Counted from the stretch's first letter, positions 12,257-25,562 are shown. The stretch is DNA of 64,000 nt from Manis javanica (GCF_040802235.1 NC_133156.1:109213173-109277172); one strand, 5' to 3'. The notes: generated by a model not told the origin, from the sequence alone. Translations and numbers: made by a program.

Positions 12257-13157
12257 TTTTAAATCATCTCTGTGATATACTCACTGATTTATCAATGCTG
12301 CAAGGCATATTGTTTCTATTTTCCCTTTCTTTTACTGTAAAACATGAAGTGGACTTTCCTTACAATACTAGTTACCAATTTCCAAGGCATGAAAAAAAAA
12401 TGGAGTATGTATGAGGTTTGCCCTTAAAAATGAAACAAAGCAAAAACTTGGAACTATAGACTCTCTTTCTGAATGGAAAATACTTAAATATCTTCTTCCA
12501 ATTGTTCCCAAAAGAGGCTTAGGAATACCTAAGAGAACGTGGAAGACATAATGGGTTTCATGAGCTATTTTCAAAATTTCAAAAATGCCCTCATGCACTC
12601 ACTAAAATACCTAGCTTTTGGCTAGAATTATAATAAAAAGTTTATAATTTTTACTTGAATAGAATTAGAATAAAAAGAATGGTTGAGGTAGTGAAAACTT
12701 TGGGAATCGCAGCCCAGGTGGAACACTGTCTGACACAGCAAATTAGTGACACACTGAGGCCAATCTGCCTCTCGGTCTGGGTTTATAACCTACTTATTAT
12801 ATCTGGATCCATGAAGAATGAACAGTTTTATAGAACTTTCTGGAAAGAGGAAGAATATGGTTGAATATAATAAACAAACAGATATCCTAACTGGTGACTA
12901 TTCTCAGCCAACCCAGCAGCTCCAGGAGGAGGCATCGTGCAGCCACACCTCCTCTCCCTCCATCACTGCAGATTCTTGTCAGTGTGGCTGCAAGGGGCCA
13001 AGATGTTCCCCCACCAACGGAATGCATATAGTAGTCACCCAGAGCTGTGTAAGTGAGAAAACATTTTACTTCATAAGTGACTTGAATCATGAATGAACTA
13101 GGAGCCTCTGCCTCCTCCCCACACTCACACTGATAGCACACAGGCTCCCGTACTTAC
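12257..13157. other. IL31RA intron, no recognised element
   Basis: Short open frames at 12655-13096 have no recognisable protein. No repeat family recognised. Confidence 0.35.
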
Positions 13158-13275
13158 TAAGTTCTCCTAACTTTGTACCATGTATAACTGGCTTCTTTCT
13201 CTGGACTCCAGGTGCAAGTAAAATTTTTCTTATAGTAGAAAACACAAGAAATATTCTCAGGCTTAGCAGGCAGAA
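13158..13275 (-). CDS. IL31RA: IL31RA exon, first half of first cytokine-receptor domain
   Basis: The 118-base exon starts after a TTTTCTCCAG acceptor and ends before GTAAGTACG. It reads (V)LPAKPENISCVFYYKKNF, then TCTWSPEKEASYTWYKVRRT, with the C-x-W signature typical of class I cytokine receptors (FTCTW). NIS and NFT are N-glycosylation sequons. The first two bases complete a codon opened by a G at the end of the signal-peptide exon, giving Val at a position that is Ala in human as I recall it. The last two bases, TA, open the Tyr codon finished at 10071. This is the mature N-terminus of the receptor. Confidence 0.95.
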
Positions 13276-16200
13276 CTGGAGAAAAGAACACACATACACA
13301 CAAACACAATAACTTCAGTATGTGATAAATATTGCCAACATCAAACATTTTGATGAAAATAGACCAACCAAAAGCTGCATTTATTGGCTAGTTGCTAGGT
13401 ACAGTAGGTTCTCCCAAGCAGGGCCATGGAAAATCTAACTCCATTTCTTCAATTATTCCCTTTGAAGTGCTAATTTCTATTTTTTTAAATACTTTTTTTA
13501 CATTCTTACTCAAAAGCAACATTTAATAAGTGAAAGTTATATTAAACACCAGGCAAATATAAAGTGTTAGTAAAGTATTAAGTGAAGCATCAAAAGATAG
13601 AAACACTCTGGATGATGTAGGGAGAAGAGAAAAATACCGTATGTTGAACTATGCTACACTTCAACCTTCTGGATCAATATTATTTTCCCAGAAGATAGTA
13701 TAAAGAGAAAATACCTGAACTGCCTTCAACTGTATTTTCACATCTTATAAATCTTGCCCCTTGTAGTTCCCCATCCAATAACCTCCCTCCCTTCACAGGG
13801 AGAGCAGATCCAACCCTGTAGAAGAGGGATCTAAAGCCTCAAGATATCTAGGGCTAGAGTTGAGGGGTACCTGAACTTAAATGGCAAAAAATTTTTATCT
13901 TTATTTTTCACTAACCTATTGTTGAAATTTATAATTTTCTTCCATCATGTATGTGGTCAACAACTACAGTAATATCATTACTTGTGACATTGCTACCATT
14001 AAAAGCCAGTTCTTTTTACTGTATTTCATCTGGTACCTTGAAATATCATTGTTACTATTACTAAATTAAGGTAATCATTAGGCCTTCTTATTTAATGTGT
14101 TAATAAAGCAGCACATATATTACTATGCCACAAATTTGTTTAATATTTTGATAACATCATTTGAATACATCTGGGTTCCTTTGTAATCCTATGTGTGTCT
14201 TATTTCTGCACCAACAAATATTATTTGAGCAGCAGTTCACAGGCTTTACCAGGTGACCAAGGGGTTCATCATATATATGCACACATACACATGTCTAAGA
14301 ACTAAAGGCAATTTTAAACTAAGGGCAATGTTCAGCTCTAGGGCTCAAACTAACTTCTTTTTTGAGCCTTGGGTAGGACCACAAGTCTTAAGACACAGGT
14401 ATTTATGAGAGAGGAAAGTAACTTCTTAAGCTACCTTCATATATGAGAGTTCTAAGCGCTTCTAGGAAGGAAGTCCCTACCAGACAAGTAGGAAAAAGTA
14501 GCAAGTAAAATTTTGTGATTTTGAGCGAAGGGCTAGAAGGCAATGAAAGTAAGACATGACAAAGAGCTCTGATGTCAGTGTTCTTGGTGGTGCAGTACAA
14601 ACACACAGATGGGCCTGATGAACCAAGGTCATTGGGGCTGAGGATCTATTATCTATTATCAGGCATAGTCTGGAGGAGGCTACAAGCTTATTGTCTCGAC
14701 AAAGCCTCTCATCACCAACTCCAGCATGGCACAGAAGTCCTAACACTGCACTGGCAAAGGATGGGCAGGGCTGGGGCAGCTCTTCAGGTAAGCTCCATAC
14801 AGGTGAGTGTGGCGCTGCTCCAGGCCTGCAATTCAGATGAAGAGAATTCTGTGCACAAGGAGACTTCAAAACAACAGGCAAACAACTGGGGCATGATCTT
14901 CAGGGGTAGGGGCCACTGTGATGCCCCAAAGGCCAGGCGACGTCAGCTGCCCCACAGTGGGTAAGAGAGGAGGGATCAGACCCCAGCAGACAGTCCAGAC
15001 TAGGCCCGAGGACAGCACAAAGACTTGCTCACAAGTCTTCATGAGCCCCTGCCCAAGACTCTAAAGTCACAAAAAACCTGCTTATATTACCCAAACACCA
15101 TCTAGAGGAGGAGTGGGGAAAAGCCAAAACTCTGGAACAGTAGGCATTTACTCTAGAGAACCTGAATTAGCTGACACTGAAAACCAGAAGAAACTGAGAC
15201 AATGTTAGCAAAATATTCAGTGCTACCTGCCTACCTTCTTTCTCAGCCTTGCCTGGCTTTCCAGGGAAGAGGAGACTTATGAAATTAATTAGTTTGATGA
15301 TACAGTATAAGGATAGTATATTCTCTCTGCACATCTGACTGATACTATGTATTTTGACTGTCAGAAGTATTACTTTCTAACAGGAAGGAAGCAGTAAAGA
15401 TTTCTAGAATGGGTGGCTTATTGTTTTGTTTAGGTTTAGGAATTTGGGATTTGTTATGTACATTCATTTATTTGGTCTATGAAATGAGTATTGCTCACGT
15501 GGGTAAAGGAGCCCCTGGGAATGACAAATAGGGTGAGGGAGAGTTAGGTGCCTTCATATTGTGTCAGAACCTCCAGCTATTTCCCGAGAAGCAGAGTCCT
15601 GCACATGAACCCTGCATCATCCACTAGTCAGCAGTCTGGTCAAAGACTTTTGATCTCTGCTACTTGCATGCTGAAAACCATGACAAAGCCAGGGATCTCC
15701 AGTGCAAATGCTTAAAAATGATCAAAGTTAACTGGACCTGAACCAAATAATACTGAGTGTTACATGGGGATCAGAAGCTAGAGCAGTAATATATTTCTCA
15801 AAGAACCCACACAGCTTCAACCTTCCCTGGGGAGTCTTTGGGTCAGCAATCAGAATAGTAACAGATTCCACACTTCACAACTGCCAGTGCGAATGTGCAA
15901 AATCCTACAAGGGGGTGAACGAAGGGTCAGCCAACAATGTCCCCGGAAGAACAACTTTGACTGACCAACTCCTTATCTCTATGGCGCAGAGATAATGACA
16001 ATGTGCATGTGTCTACATGTAGGCCTGTCTTTACCCGTTGGCCAATGTTTTTTATAACTATTTATCAAATGTTAGCCTGCCTCTCAACCTCTATTTCACA
16101 ATTTCCCATCATACTAACTCTTCGCAGCATTTCAAAACTGATCTTTTGCTGGAGAACAGGAAGCTTTTCTTTGTCTTCCCAGAACATTCTTTGTACTAGT

Positions 16201-16550
16201 CTCATTATGGCCTCCTACAATCTTTTTTATTTTATTTCCTTTTCATTCTTACTCTGCCTTGCATTGGCTGAATCCAAAGCCAGCCATGAAAAGCCAATGT
16301 AGGAACAGTTTCTCATGGATTCAAATATATCCCTATCAAATCTCAGTGCCTTTTCTTTCCTCTTCTTCCCTGAATACCTTTCTTTAGGTCCTTCAGAGGT
16401 TTTGGTTAACATACATAAGAGCCATAATCCAGAAAGGGGTCAATTATCTGGTTCTCAGACCCATAAATGTTACCAGGTATCAGGAGAAGACAAAGTAGTT
16501 CCAAAATATGATTTCCCATTCCACCAGAGCTTCTTTATGGAGCTACATTT
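13276..16550. other. Large IL31RA intron, mostly unassigned
   Basis: No exon recognised on either strand. Some blocks (15.8-16.3 kb) may belong to an ancient LTR, but I cannot name one. The 134- and 130-codon frames at 14477-14964 overlap on opposite strands and have no protein match. Confidence 0.35.
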
Positions 16551-16559
16551 GTCTTGTCC

Positions 16560-17120
16560 TCACCACGTTGCATATGGCAAGAGAGCAATATTCTTACAAA
16601 GGCCTCTTGACATTGGCTTAGGGGAGGAAAAAAATTCCTGTCCCTCTACCCTCCTAGTTCCCCAGTTGGGACCTTGTAAAATTAGACTGACAAAAGATTA
16701 ACAAGAGAAAAAGAATTTATTAATGTACACAGTGTATGTTATATAGAAGAAACCTCAATGAAAAGTAACTCGAGGTGGTTAGAACTTGGGCTTCTATCTT
16801 AACAAAAATACATTAATTTGTAGAGAAGCAACAAGAAGTAGGAAAAGTAATTTAGGCTTTCAAGGGTGGTAAACTGTGGGAAGGTAAACATATGTGGGAA
16901 ACTAGTGGAATAAAGTTTGCATGTGCAAGTCCATCCGGCACCAAATTTCCATTTTTTTTATGGCAATAAAACTTCCCCAGCAAAGAAAATTCATGGCAGT
17001 CCTCATTTTTCAGAAGTTCTGCTCTTAGTCATATCAAGGAAACTCCAGCAAGGTTTCGTTTCTACATCTATTGGTTCTTAATTGTCTCCAGATAAAAATT
17101 ATCCTTATGTTCAAATGGCA
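16560..17120 (-). repeat. Possible ancient ERV LTR remnant
   Basis: The run GACTGACAAAAGATTAACAAG, a TTATTAATGTACACAG block and a following GGTGGTAAACTGTGGG segment resemble the antisense of an old ERV1-type LTR. It is low identity and boundaries are approximate. Confidence 0.3.
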
Positions 17121-17184
17121 CATTTGGGGTAGCATATTCTGAAGAGATTTGTGATAAATAAAATGAATGCTGAGCAGTATTTCC

Positions 17185-17515
17185 GGTGCTCATCAGTATC
17201 TCCGATTCCTAGACACATAGGAAGATTTTTATTTCCTTACCCCCCTAAAATTAGGCAAAGCCATGTGACTTGCTTTGGCCATTGACATGAGAGGGACATT
17301 TAAATGCTGTTGCGTGATCCTCCTTTCTTTCCTCCCTCTGACCCTACACACACTGAAAATCATGGTGATGTCTCAGGATGGTAAAGCCTCCATCAGCCTG
17401 GACTTCTCCCTACCTGTGATGGACATGCAGAGCTAGTTATTTTATATACCAAGATTTTGGGCTTGTTCATTTCTGCAGCATAAACAACTTCCCTGACTAA
17501 TATAAAAAATAGATA
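17185..17515 (+). repeat. Ancient ERVL/MaLR-type LTR remnant
   Basis: The blocks GGCAAAGCCATGTGACTTGC, TGCGTGATCCTCCTTTC and an ending ACTTCCCTGACTAATAT follow a pattern common to mammalian ERVL-class LTRs. Family not determined. Confidence 0.4.
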
Positions 17516-18425
17516 GCCTGCTCTGAAAATCCAGGATTCTAGGACTTGAGGGAGAAATTCGTTTAACAGTAGTTTATTGTCTTCTTCTCATTGTCCTCGT
17601 GGCATTCTAATTCAGGTAATTTTTTTTTTGTTACATATTAGGAGGCTGGAGGGAAGTGGAATGATAAAAAAGCTAATCAACAGACAATATTAGGCTTCAC
17701 CTTTACTTCCTTGCTTCACTTACACTTACAATTCTATCCCCAGTTATGTGCTGTGATCCCACACATCTGAACTGTCTTTACTTCATGTGGTAGAACTGCC
17801 ATGGCTGGCAGAGCCTACACATCTATTGTCCTGTCTTTCTACTTGTTGGCAACCAGTATGCCTAATTTTAGTCTTATTTGACTTATCTCTAACTACAACA
17901 TCAACTGTTCATCAGAAACTGTCATAAACATGCAAAATTGTGATAGAGCAATAAAGGGGACTTCACCTCTGTTTTATTTTTATTTAAAACTCCAGGAGCA
18001 CTGGCAAGTACTCCTCAAGACTGTCAAGGTCATAAGAAACAAGGAAAGACTAAGAAACTATCACAGATCAGAGGAGACTAAAGAGATGTGACAATTCAAT
18101 GCAAAACAGTACCCTGAGTTTCATCCTGGAACAGAAAGAAAACATGAATGAAAACTAGTGAAATCCAAATAAAGTCTAAAGTCAGTGAATAGTAATGTGT
18201 CAATATCAGTTTCTTATTTCTGGCAAAGGTATTACTGGTATAAGATATTAACAATGGGGGACTCTGGATGAAGGGTATAGAATAACTCTCTGTACTATCT
18301 TCACACTTTTTCTTTAAATCTAAAATTACTCAAAAGCAGAATTTTTATTTTCTTTTAAATGGACAACTAAAGGCTCTATTTACCATTTTCACACATCTGT
18401 CCCTCCCCACATCTTAAAAAAAAAA
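17516..18425. other. IL31RA intron, no recognised element
   Basis: It ends in an A-run (18416-18427) just before the RPL37A pseudogene. Nothing else recognised. Confidence 0.35.
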
Positions 18426-18427
18426 AA

Positions 18428-18802
18428 GCTCTTTCAGCTTGCACCTAGTTAGAGGCGACATGTTGAAACACACTAAGAAGGTCAGAATACTAAGTAAACG
18501 GTGTTCCCTCAGGAAAATGGTGAAGAAAACTGAAATAAGCCAGCATACCAAGTACACTTGCTCCTTTTATGGCAAAACTGAGATGAAGAGACAAGCTATG
18601 GGGATCTGGCACTGTGATTCCTGCATGAAAACAATAACTGGTGGTGCCTGGACCTGTAACACCACTTCCACTGTCACAGTAAAATTGGCTATCAGAAGAA
18701 TAAAGGAATTGAAAGACCAGTAGAAGCGCCACCATTTGAAGCACTGTTAGACAATAATAGATAGGTTAATTTATGTAAAAACAAAACAAAACAAAAAACC
18801 TG
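18428..18802 (+). pseudogene. RPL37A: RPL37A processed pseudogene
   Basis: The copy has no introns, a matching 5' leader (CTTTCAGCTTGCACCTAGTT) and ends in a decayed A-rich tail at about 18777-18800, so it came by retrotransposition. The frame 18460-18723 gives 87 residues against 92 in the ribosomal protein. [30 protein letters not shown] and [13 protein letters not shown] are recognisable. About five residues are missing after residue 10. The second zinc-finger cysteine is Tyr (CSFYG for CxxC), so the C4 zinc site is broken. It sits 50 bases from the L1 at 18850. Confidence 0.92.
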
Positions 18803-18849
18803 TAACTATATTCCTAGAAATACTCATTAACTTTTCTTTAAGAAAGATA

Positions 18850-21800
18850 AGGAGCCTACACTGGCAATAAGTACATGTCTATCAATAATTACCTTAAAGG
18901 TAATGTACCAATGAAATGAATGTACCAATCAAAAGACACAGAGGTACAGAATGTATACAGAAACAAGACCCATCTATACAATGCTTTCAAGAGATTCATT
19001 TCAGACCCAAAGACATACACAGACTAAAAGTGAAGGGGCTGAAAAAGATAATCCATGCAAATAATAGGGAAAAAAATCAGGAAATCAGGAGTAGCAATAC
19101 TTACATCAGAAAAAATGGATTTCAAAACAAAGAAAGTACAAGAGACAAAGAAGGACATTATATAATGATAAAGGGGTCAGTCCAACAAGAGAATATAACC
19201 ATTATAAATATCTATGTACCCAATATAGGAGCACCTAAATATGCAAAACAAGAACTAACAGAATTAAAGGAGGAAATAGAATGTGACACATTCATTTAGG
19301 AGACACCACTCACAGCAACAGACAGACCAAACACAGAAAATAAGGTAATAGAGGTACCAAATAACACATTAGATCAGGTGGACTTAACAGATATCTACAG
19401 AATTTGCTACCCAAAAGCAGCAAGATACATATTTTTCTAAAGTGTACACAGAACATTTTCCAGAATAGATTACATACTAGGTCACAGAAAGAGCCTCAAT
19501 AAATTTAAAAAGATTGAAATCATATGAAGCAGCTTGTCATACCACAATGGTATGAAACTAGAAATAAATTATTCAAAGAAAAAAAAGCCCACAAACACAT
19601 GGAGGCTTAACAACATGCTCCTGAATAATCAATGGTTCAATGACCAAAGTAAAACAGAGATCAAGCAATATATGGAGACAAATGAAAACAACAACTCAAC
19701 AGCTCAAAATCTGGGGGATGCAGCAGAGGCAGTTGTAAGAGGAAAATACATAGCAAAACAGGCTTACTTCAAGAAACAAGAACAATCCCAAATGAACAGT
19801 CTAAATTCACAATTGAAGAAACTAGAAAAAGAAAAACAAATGATGCCCAAAGTCAGTAGGAGGAGGGACTAACAAAGCTGAGCAGAAATAAATAAAATTG
19901 AGAAGAATAAAACAATAGAAAGAATTTAAAAATCCAGGATCTGGTTCTTTGAGAAAATAAACAAAATAGATAAGTCCCTCGCCAGACTTAATCAAGAAAG
20001 GGAGAGGTAACACACATAAACAAAAATGAAAAAGGACCAATAACAATGGACACCACAGAAATACAAAGAATTATAGGAGAATACTATGAAAAATTATATG
20101 CCAATAAACTGGACAAACTAGAAGAAATGGACAACTTTCTAGAAAAATGTAACTTTCCAAGACTGACCCAGGAAGAAACAGAAAATCTAAACAGACCAGC
20201 AATGAAATCAAATTGGTAATCAAAAAACTACCTAGAAATAAAATCCCTGACCCAGCTGTCATCATGGCTGAATTTGATCAAACATTTAAAGAATAGTCAA
20301 TACCCATCCTTCTTAAAGTACTCCAAAAGGCAGAGGAGGAGGGAATATTTCCAAACTTGTTCTATGAGGCCAGCATCACTCTAATACCAAAACCAGGCAA
20401 AGACACCACAAAAAAAGAAAATTACAGACCAATATCCCTGATGAACAGAGATGCAAAAATCTTCAACAAAATATTAGCAAACCAAATTCAAAAATATACA
20501 GAAAAGATCACCCATCATGACCAAGTGTAATTTCAGGGAGGCAAGGATGATACAATATTTGTAAATCAATCAATATCAAACATCACATAACAAAAAGGAC
20601 AAAAATCACATCATCTCTAGAGATGTTGAAAAATCACAGATAAAATTCAACATCCATTCATGATAAAAACTCTTAACAAAGTGGGTATAGAGGGTACATA
20701 CCTCAACATAATAAAGGTCATATATGACAAACCCACAGCCAACATCATATTTAACAGCAAAAAGCTGAAAGCTTTTCCTCTAAGATTAGGAACAAGACAA
20801 GGATGCCCATTCTCACCACTTTTATTCAACATAGTACTGGAGGTCCTAGCCACGACAATCAGACAACACAAAGAGATAAAAGGCATCCAGATTGGTACAG
20901 AAGAAGTTAAACTGTCACTGTTTGCAGACAACATGATATTATACATAGAAAACCATTAGAACTGCACCAAAAAACTATTTGAACTAATAACTGAATTCAG
21001 CAAGGTTGCAGAATACAAAATTACTACACAGAAATCTGTTGCATTCCTATATACTAACAACTAATTAGCAGAAAGAAATCAGGAAAACAACTCCATTTAC
21101 AATTGCATCAAAAAGAACAAAATACCTAGGAACAAACCTAACCAAGGAAGTGAAAGACCTTTAACTCTGAAAACTACAAGACACTCATGAACAAAATTAA
21201 AGAAGTTACCAATAAATGGAAATCTATCCTGTGCTGTGGATAGGAAGAATTAATATTGTCAGAATGGCAATCCTCCCTAAAGCAATGTACAGATTCAATG
21301 CAATCTCTATCAAAATACCAACAGCATTCTTCAATGAACGAGAGCAAATAGTTCTAAAATTCATATGGAACCAAAAAAAGACCCCAAATAGGCCAAAGCA
21401 ATCCTGAAAAGAAGAATAAAGCTGGGGGGATTACACTCCCCAACTTCAAGCTCTACTACAAAGCCACAGTGATCAAGACAATTTGGTACTGGCACAAGAA
21501 CAGATCCATAGACCAATGGAACAGACTAGAGAGCCCAGATATAAACCCAAGCATATATGGTCAATTAATAGACAATAAAGGAGCCATGGATATACAATGG
21601 GGAAATGACAGCCTCTTCAGCAACTGGTGTTGGCAAAACTGGACAGCTACATATAAGAGAATGAAACTGGATTATTACCTAAGTCCATACACAAAAATAA
21701 ACTCAAAATGGATCAAAGACCTGAATATGTCATAAAAGTATAAAACTCACAGAAGAAAACATAGGCAAAAATATATTGTATATAATCATGAGCAACTATT

Positions 21801-22977
21801 TCCTGAATATATCTCCTTGGGCAAGGGAAACAAAAGCAAAAATGAACAAGTAGGATTATATCAAACTAAGAAGCTTCTGTCCAGCAAAGGACACCATCAG
21901 CAGAACAAAAAGATATCCTACAATATGGGAGAATATATTTGTCAATGATTTATCCAACAAGGGGTTAACATCCAAAATATATGAAGAACTCATATTCCTC
22001 AACACCCAAAAAACAAATAACCTGATTAAAAAATGGGCAGAGGACCTGAACAGACGCTTCTCCAAAGAAGAAATACAGGTAGTCAATAGGCACATGAAAA
22101 GATGTTCCATGTCACTAATCATCAGGGAAATGCAAATAAAAACCACAAGAAGATATCATCTCACACCAGTTAGGGTGGCCACTTTCCAAAAGACAAGGAA
22201 CAACAAATGCTGGCGAAGATGTGGAGAAAAGGGAACCCTCCTACATTGTTGGTGGGAATGTAAATTGGTTTAACTGCTGTGGAAAGCAATATGAAGTTTC
22301 CTCTAAAAACCAAAAATAGAAATACCATTTGACCCAGTCATTCCACTCCTAGGAATTTACTCAAAGAAAACAAAATCCCTGATTTGAAAAGACATATGAT
22401 CTCCTATGTTTATTGCTGCACTATTTTCAATAGCTAAGATATGGAAGCAACCTAAATGTACATCAATTGATGAGTGGATATAGAAGATGTGGTACATATA
22501 TACAGTGGAATATTATTCAGCCATAAAAAGAAAAGAAATCCTACCATTTGCAACATGGATGGATCTAGAGGGTATTATGCTCAGTGAAATAAGTCAGGCA
22601 GAGAGAGACAAATACCAAATGACTTCACTCATTTGTGGGGCGTAAAAACAAAGTGAAACAGAAGGAACAAAAAAGCAGTAGGCTCATCAACACTGAGAGG
22701 GGGCTAGTGGTTACCAAGGGGGAGGGTAGGTGGGGATGGAGAAGGGGATTAAGGGGCACTATACATCACAATCACAACATAAGTAGGTCACTGGGATGGT
22801 AGTACAGCACAGAGAACATGATTAATGACTCTATAACATCTTATCAAGTTGAGAGACAGTGACCGTCGTGGAGTGGGTGAGGGCTTGATAATATGGGTGA
22901 ATGTTAAAACACTGTTCTATGTGTGTGAAACCATCATAAAATAGTATATCAATGATACTTTAATAAAAATTAAAGAA
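18850..22977 (+). mobile_element. 5'-truncated L1, most of ORF2 plus 3' UTR
   Basis: AAGAAAGATA at 18840-18849 and 22978-22987 is a perfect target-site duplication that fixes the ends (4128 bp). The element begins at the very start of ORF2. Endonuclease pieces (NVPIKRHRGTECIQKQDPSI), reverse-transcriptase pieces ([20 protein letters not shown]) and the C-terminus are visible, separated by stops and frameshifts. The RT active-site motif FADD is FADN here. It fills the intron between the signal-peptide exon and the next IL31RA exon, antisense to the gene. Confidence 0.95.
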
Positions 22978-22987
22978 AAGAAAGATA

Positions 22988-23595
22988 GAGAGAATATTCT
23001 TGCTTACCAAAGAATTTTCCATATGCAAGAGGAACATTTTTCATAGTTAAAAAGATGTTCTCAATCTTATTTCCATGTTCATATCATTGTGGTGCCATTG
23101 CAAAATTAGTGTTTTGAAAAATGTCATGCAATAGAAGAAGGGCAAGGCTGATGAGAGATCAAGGGAAAGATATTCTAGAAGGGAAGTCTGGTGGAAACTG
23201 GAGCCAGTTATGTAGGAGGTGGTATAAAAGTATTGTTTAAGCCAACCAGTATGTGGAATTTTGTTATGGAAGTCCTAGTAAACTAATATACTATATGATG
23301 CCTTCTCTACCTTCCCAGTGCCCAATCCCAACCTTTTCTCATCTGATAGTAATTTTTTAACATAAGATGAAATTTAGTGGATCTTAGATCTGCAAGGTGC
23401 TGCATGGATATTAGGCCCATAGTCTTAAATTGAACCATGGCAGAAATATGTTGTTTCATTTCCCTCTCTGTCCTTGCAACTTACTGCAAATAGTATGAAA
23501 ATTAAGTATTTTTGTTTCCATGTATGTTTTATTTTATATGAAACTACTGTACTTAACACAAAAAATACTGAGATAAGCAGTTAACATTATGCTAA
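22988..23595. other. IL31RA intron, no recognised element
   Basis: Nothing recognised on either strand. Confidence 0.35.
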
Positions 23596-23597
23596 AA

Positions 23598-23795
23598 CAG
23601 TGGATCTTGACCTTTTGGAGGGTCTTATCTCCCTTTGAAAATATTATAGGCCATCTTGCCAAATTTGCACATGCATAAGTATACATCAGCGTGCATACCC
23701 CCACCCATAGAAATTCAGGGAGATCACAAATGCCCTGTTGCTCACCTATGTGCACCCACATCCAAGGTGACCCTTGGCTTTCAGGTTAACAATTT
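23598..23795 (+). mobile_element. MER20-like hAT DNA transposon
   Basis: It starts CAGTGGATCTTGACCTTTTG, has a GAAATTCAGGGAGATCACA block and ends near CTTTCAGGTTAACAATTTTTG, the order seen in MER20-type elements. It ends about 60 bases from the donor of the IL31RA signal-peptide exon. Confidence 0.65.
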
Positions 23796-23853
23796 TTGTC
23801 CAAGGAAGGCAGTAAGAATCACATAATCTATAGAAGAACACAAGCCAACCTAC

Positions 23854-23911
23854 CTGCCAGGCTGAATCTGCAGAGAAGAGGGAGTATCCACGGAGCCCAG
23901 GCCCACATCAT
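23854..23911 (-). CDS. IL31RA: IL31RA start codon and signal-peptide exon
   Basis: The coding part is 19 codons, MMWAWAPWILPLLCRFSLA, plus a single G before the donor GGTAGGT. It is a hydrophobic secretion signal matching the human signal peptide at most positions. Two ATGs are adjacent; the first (23911) is used here by analogy with human. A likely 3' splice site (CTGCCTGCAG) sits just upstream, so the exon probably begins at 23921 with TAACTTGGAG. The frame stays open upstream of the ATG (NLE before MM). Human has a longer isoform that reads through this point, but its extra N-terminal peptide was not found in this window. Confidence 0.9.
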
Positions 23912-24289
23912 CTCCAAGTTACTGCAGGCAGGCTGGGAAGAGCTGAAAATGTCATCAGTTTGCTTCCTCTCTTTTCAACAACTTTATTTTCAGGGATAAA
24001 CAGATTCTGGGGATTTTGAGGAAGGGCCCTTTTTTTTCCTTTAACTTTTTAAATCTTATTCTGTTTTATATTTTTGGTTATCATCACACAGATACCTTCA
24101 TAAATACTCCATCAACCCCAGTCAAAATTTCATTTTGTCCACAATTCATCCCATTATGTAATATGAAAAGCCACCAAGAACAAACTCCAGAAAAAACTAC
24201 TGTGAGTTATATTGATCTGAGGCCATCCTGTGCCCTGTCCTCAGTTTATAAGCACTCCAGCCAAACGGAACTCAGAATTTCCCACAAAC

Positions 24290-24650
24290 ACCATAGTATC
24301 TCACATTTCCATGCTTTGTCTATGTGATTCCTTCTGCCCAGAATGTCTTTTCCCCCTTATTCCTGACAAATTAATCCATCCTTGAAGACTCATTCCAAGG
24401 CTAACCTTCTCTAAGTGATCTCCCTGACCCCCCACATGGAGCTGGCCAGCCCATCCCTCCCTGTGGCCCACCTCCCCTCAATGCCATCTATGCTGTAGCA
24501 CATGCTGCACAGAATGGCTTTCAGCACTTTACCTGTTAGTCTCTCCAAACAGAGGAACCTTCTGAAGAGTGGAGCTTCTCTTATTAAAGACTTAGTATTT
24601 AAGGCAGTGTGTGGTACATTATGGACATTCAATATTGTTTATAAAATTAC
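24290..24650 (+). repeat. L2 LINE 3' end
   Basis: TTCCTTCTGCCCAGAATGTC, CATCCTTGAAGACTCATTCC and AGTGATCTCCCTGACCCCC match the L2 3' region in order. The end GGACATTCAATATTG is the decayed tail. Confidence 0.85.
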
Positions 24651-25425
24651 TTAGAGCAAAAAGATTGCTTACTCCTCATCTCATCCCAGGTGAGATGATG
24701 GGATACTCGAAGGACAAAGCAAATGTAAAAGCAATGCTTCATTTCAGGAAGAAATAAATGATGCCACATTTTCATCTGACAGATCACTAAAGGAATAAAA
24801 AAGTATTTTCAAGAAAATAAGTTGTTTAGAAAAATTCACGTGCAGCATTTCTCGAGAAAACTTCAGGATAAAATTTTCTCATGTAAAACCAACTGAAATA
24901 TCTAATCAACTGACAATGCCTAGAACAATAAAGCAGAATGAGAATTTGGACCTAAAATAACAAAAATACCATCATGAAACAATAAGAAACTGGTTATGTA
25001 ACAGCAATAGTTAATGTCTAATACTCAAGAGCAGCTATTTTCTCAAGAAATAACTATTTTGATTTAAATGAGTACAAACATTAAAGGGAAATTAACTTTT
25101 CAATGAAGAATAAATGTGTTCCTTAACACTAATCATAACATTAACAGCATTTTTTAGTATCTTATTATTTAAAATGTTGCCTTAATTTTCTCCAACTCTT
25201 AGCCAGAAGACATGCCTTCACAAGTGCTAAAAGCATTCTGGAAAGGGAAGGAGGCCCAGCCTCCCATGAAGTCTCTATAAAAGCTATGAAGACAGTCTCA
25301 ATAATTAAATAAACATACATATTTTGAGATGGCCAGCATCAGGACTGGCAGAAACCAATTGCAATGTGATAGTGAGAGTCTACAAAGTGCTAATTTCATT
25401 ACACAAATTATGTCCTGTCCTTCTA
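24651..25425. other. Upstream IL31RA region, no recognised element
   Basis: AT-rich, with no exon or repeat family recognised. Confidence 0.35.
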
Positions 25426-25429
25426 AAAT

Positions 25430-25562
25430 CCCATGTAGATTTGGTATTATCATCTCCACTTTACAGATACGGAAGCTGAGGCTCAGCAATATTTTGTAAC
25501 CAGTCCAAAAGCCATATAGTTTGTAAGTGACATAGCTGGAATTCAAACCCATGACTGTCTTC
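25430..25562 (-). repeat. MIR SINE, antisense
   Basis: The sequence CTTTACAGATACGGAAGCTG, then AGGCTCAGC and ATAGCTGGAATTCAAACCCA, is the antisense order of MIR. Confidence 0.8.

Noticed and set aside
18490-18744. 84-codon minus-strand frame
   Set aside because: It is antisense to the RPL37A pseudogene.
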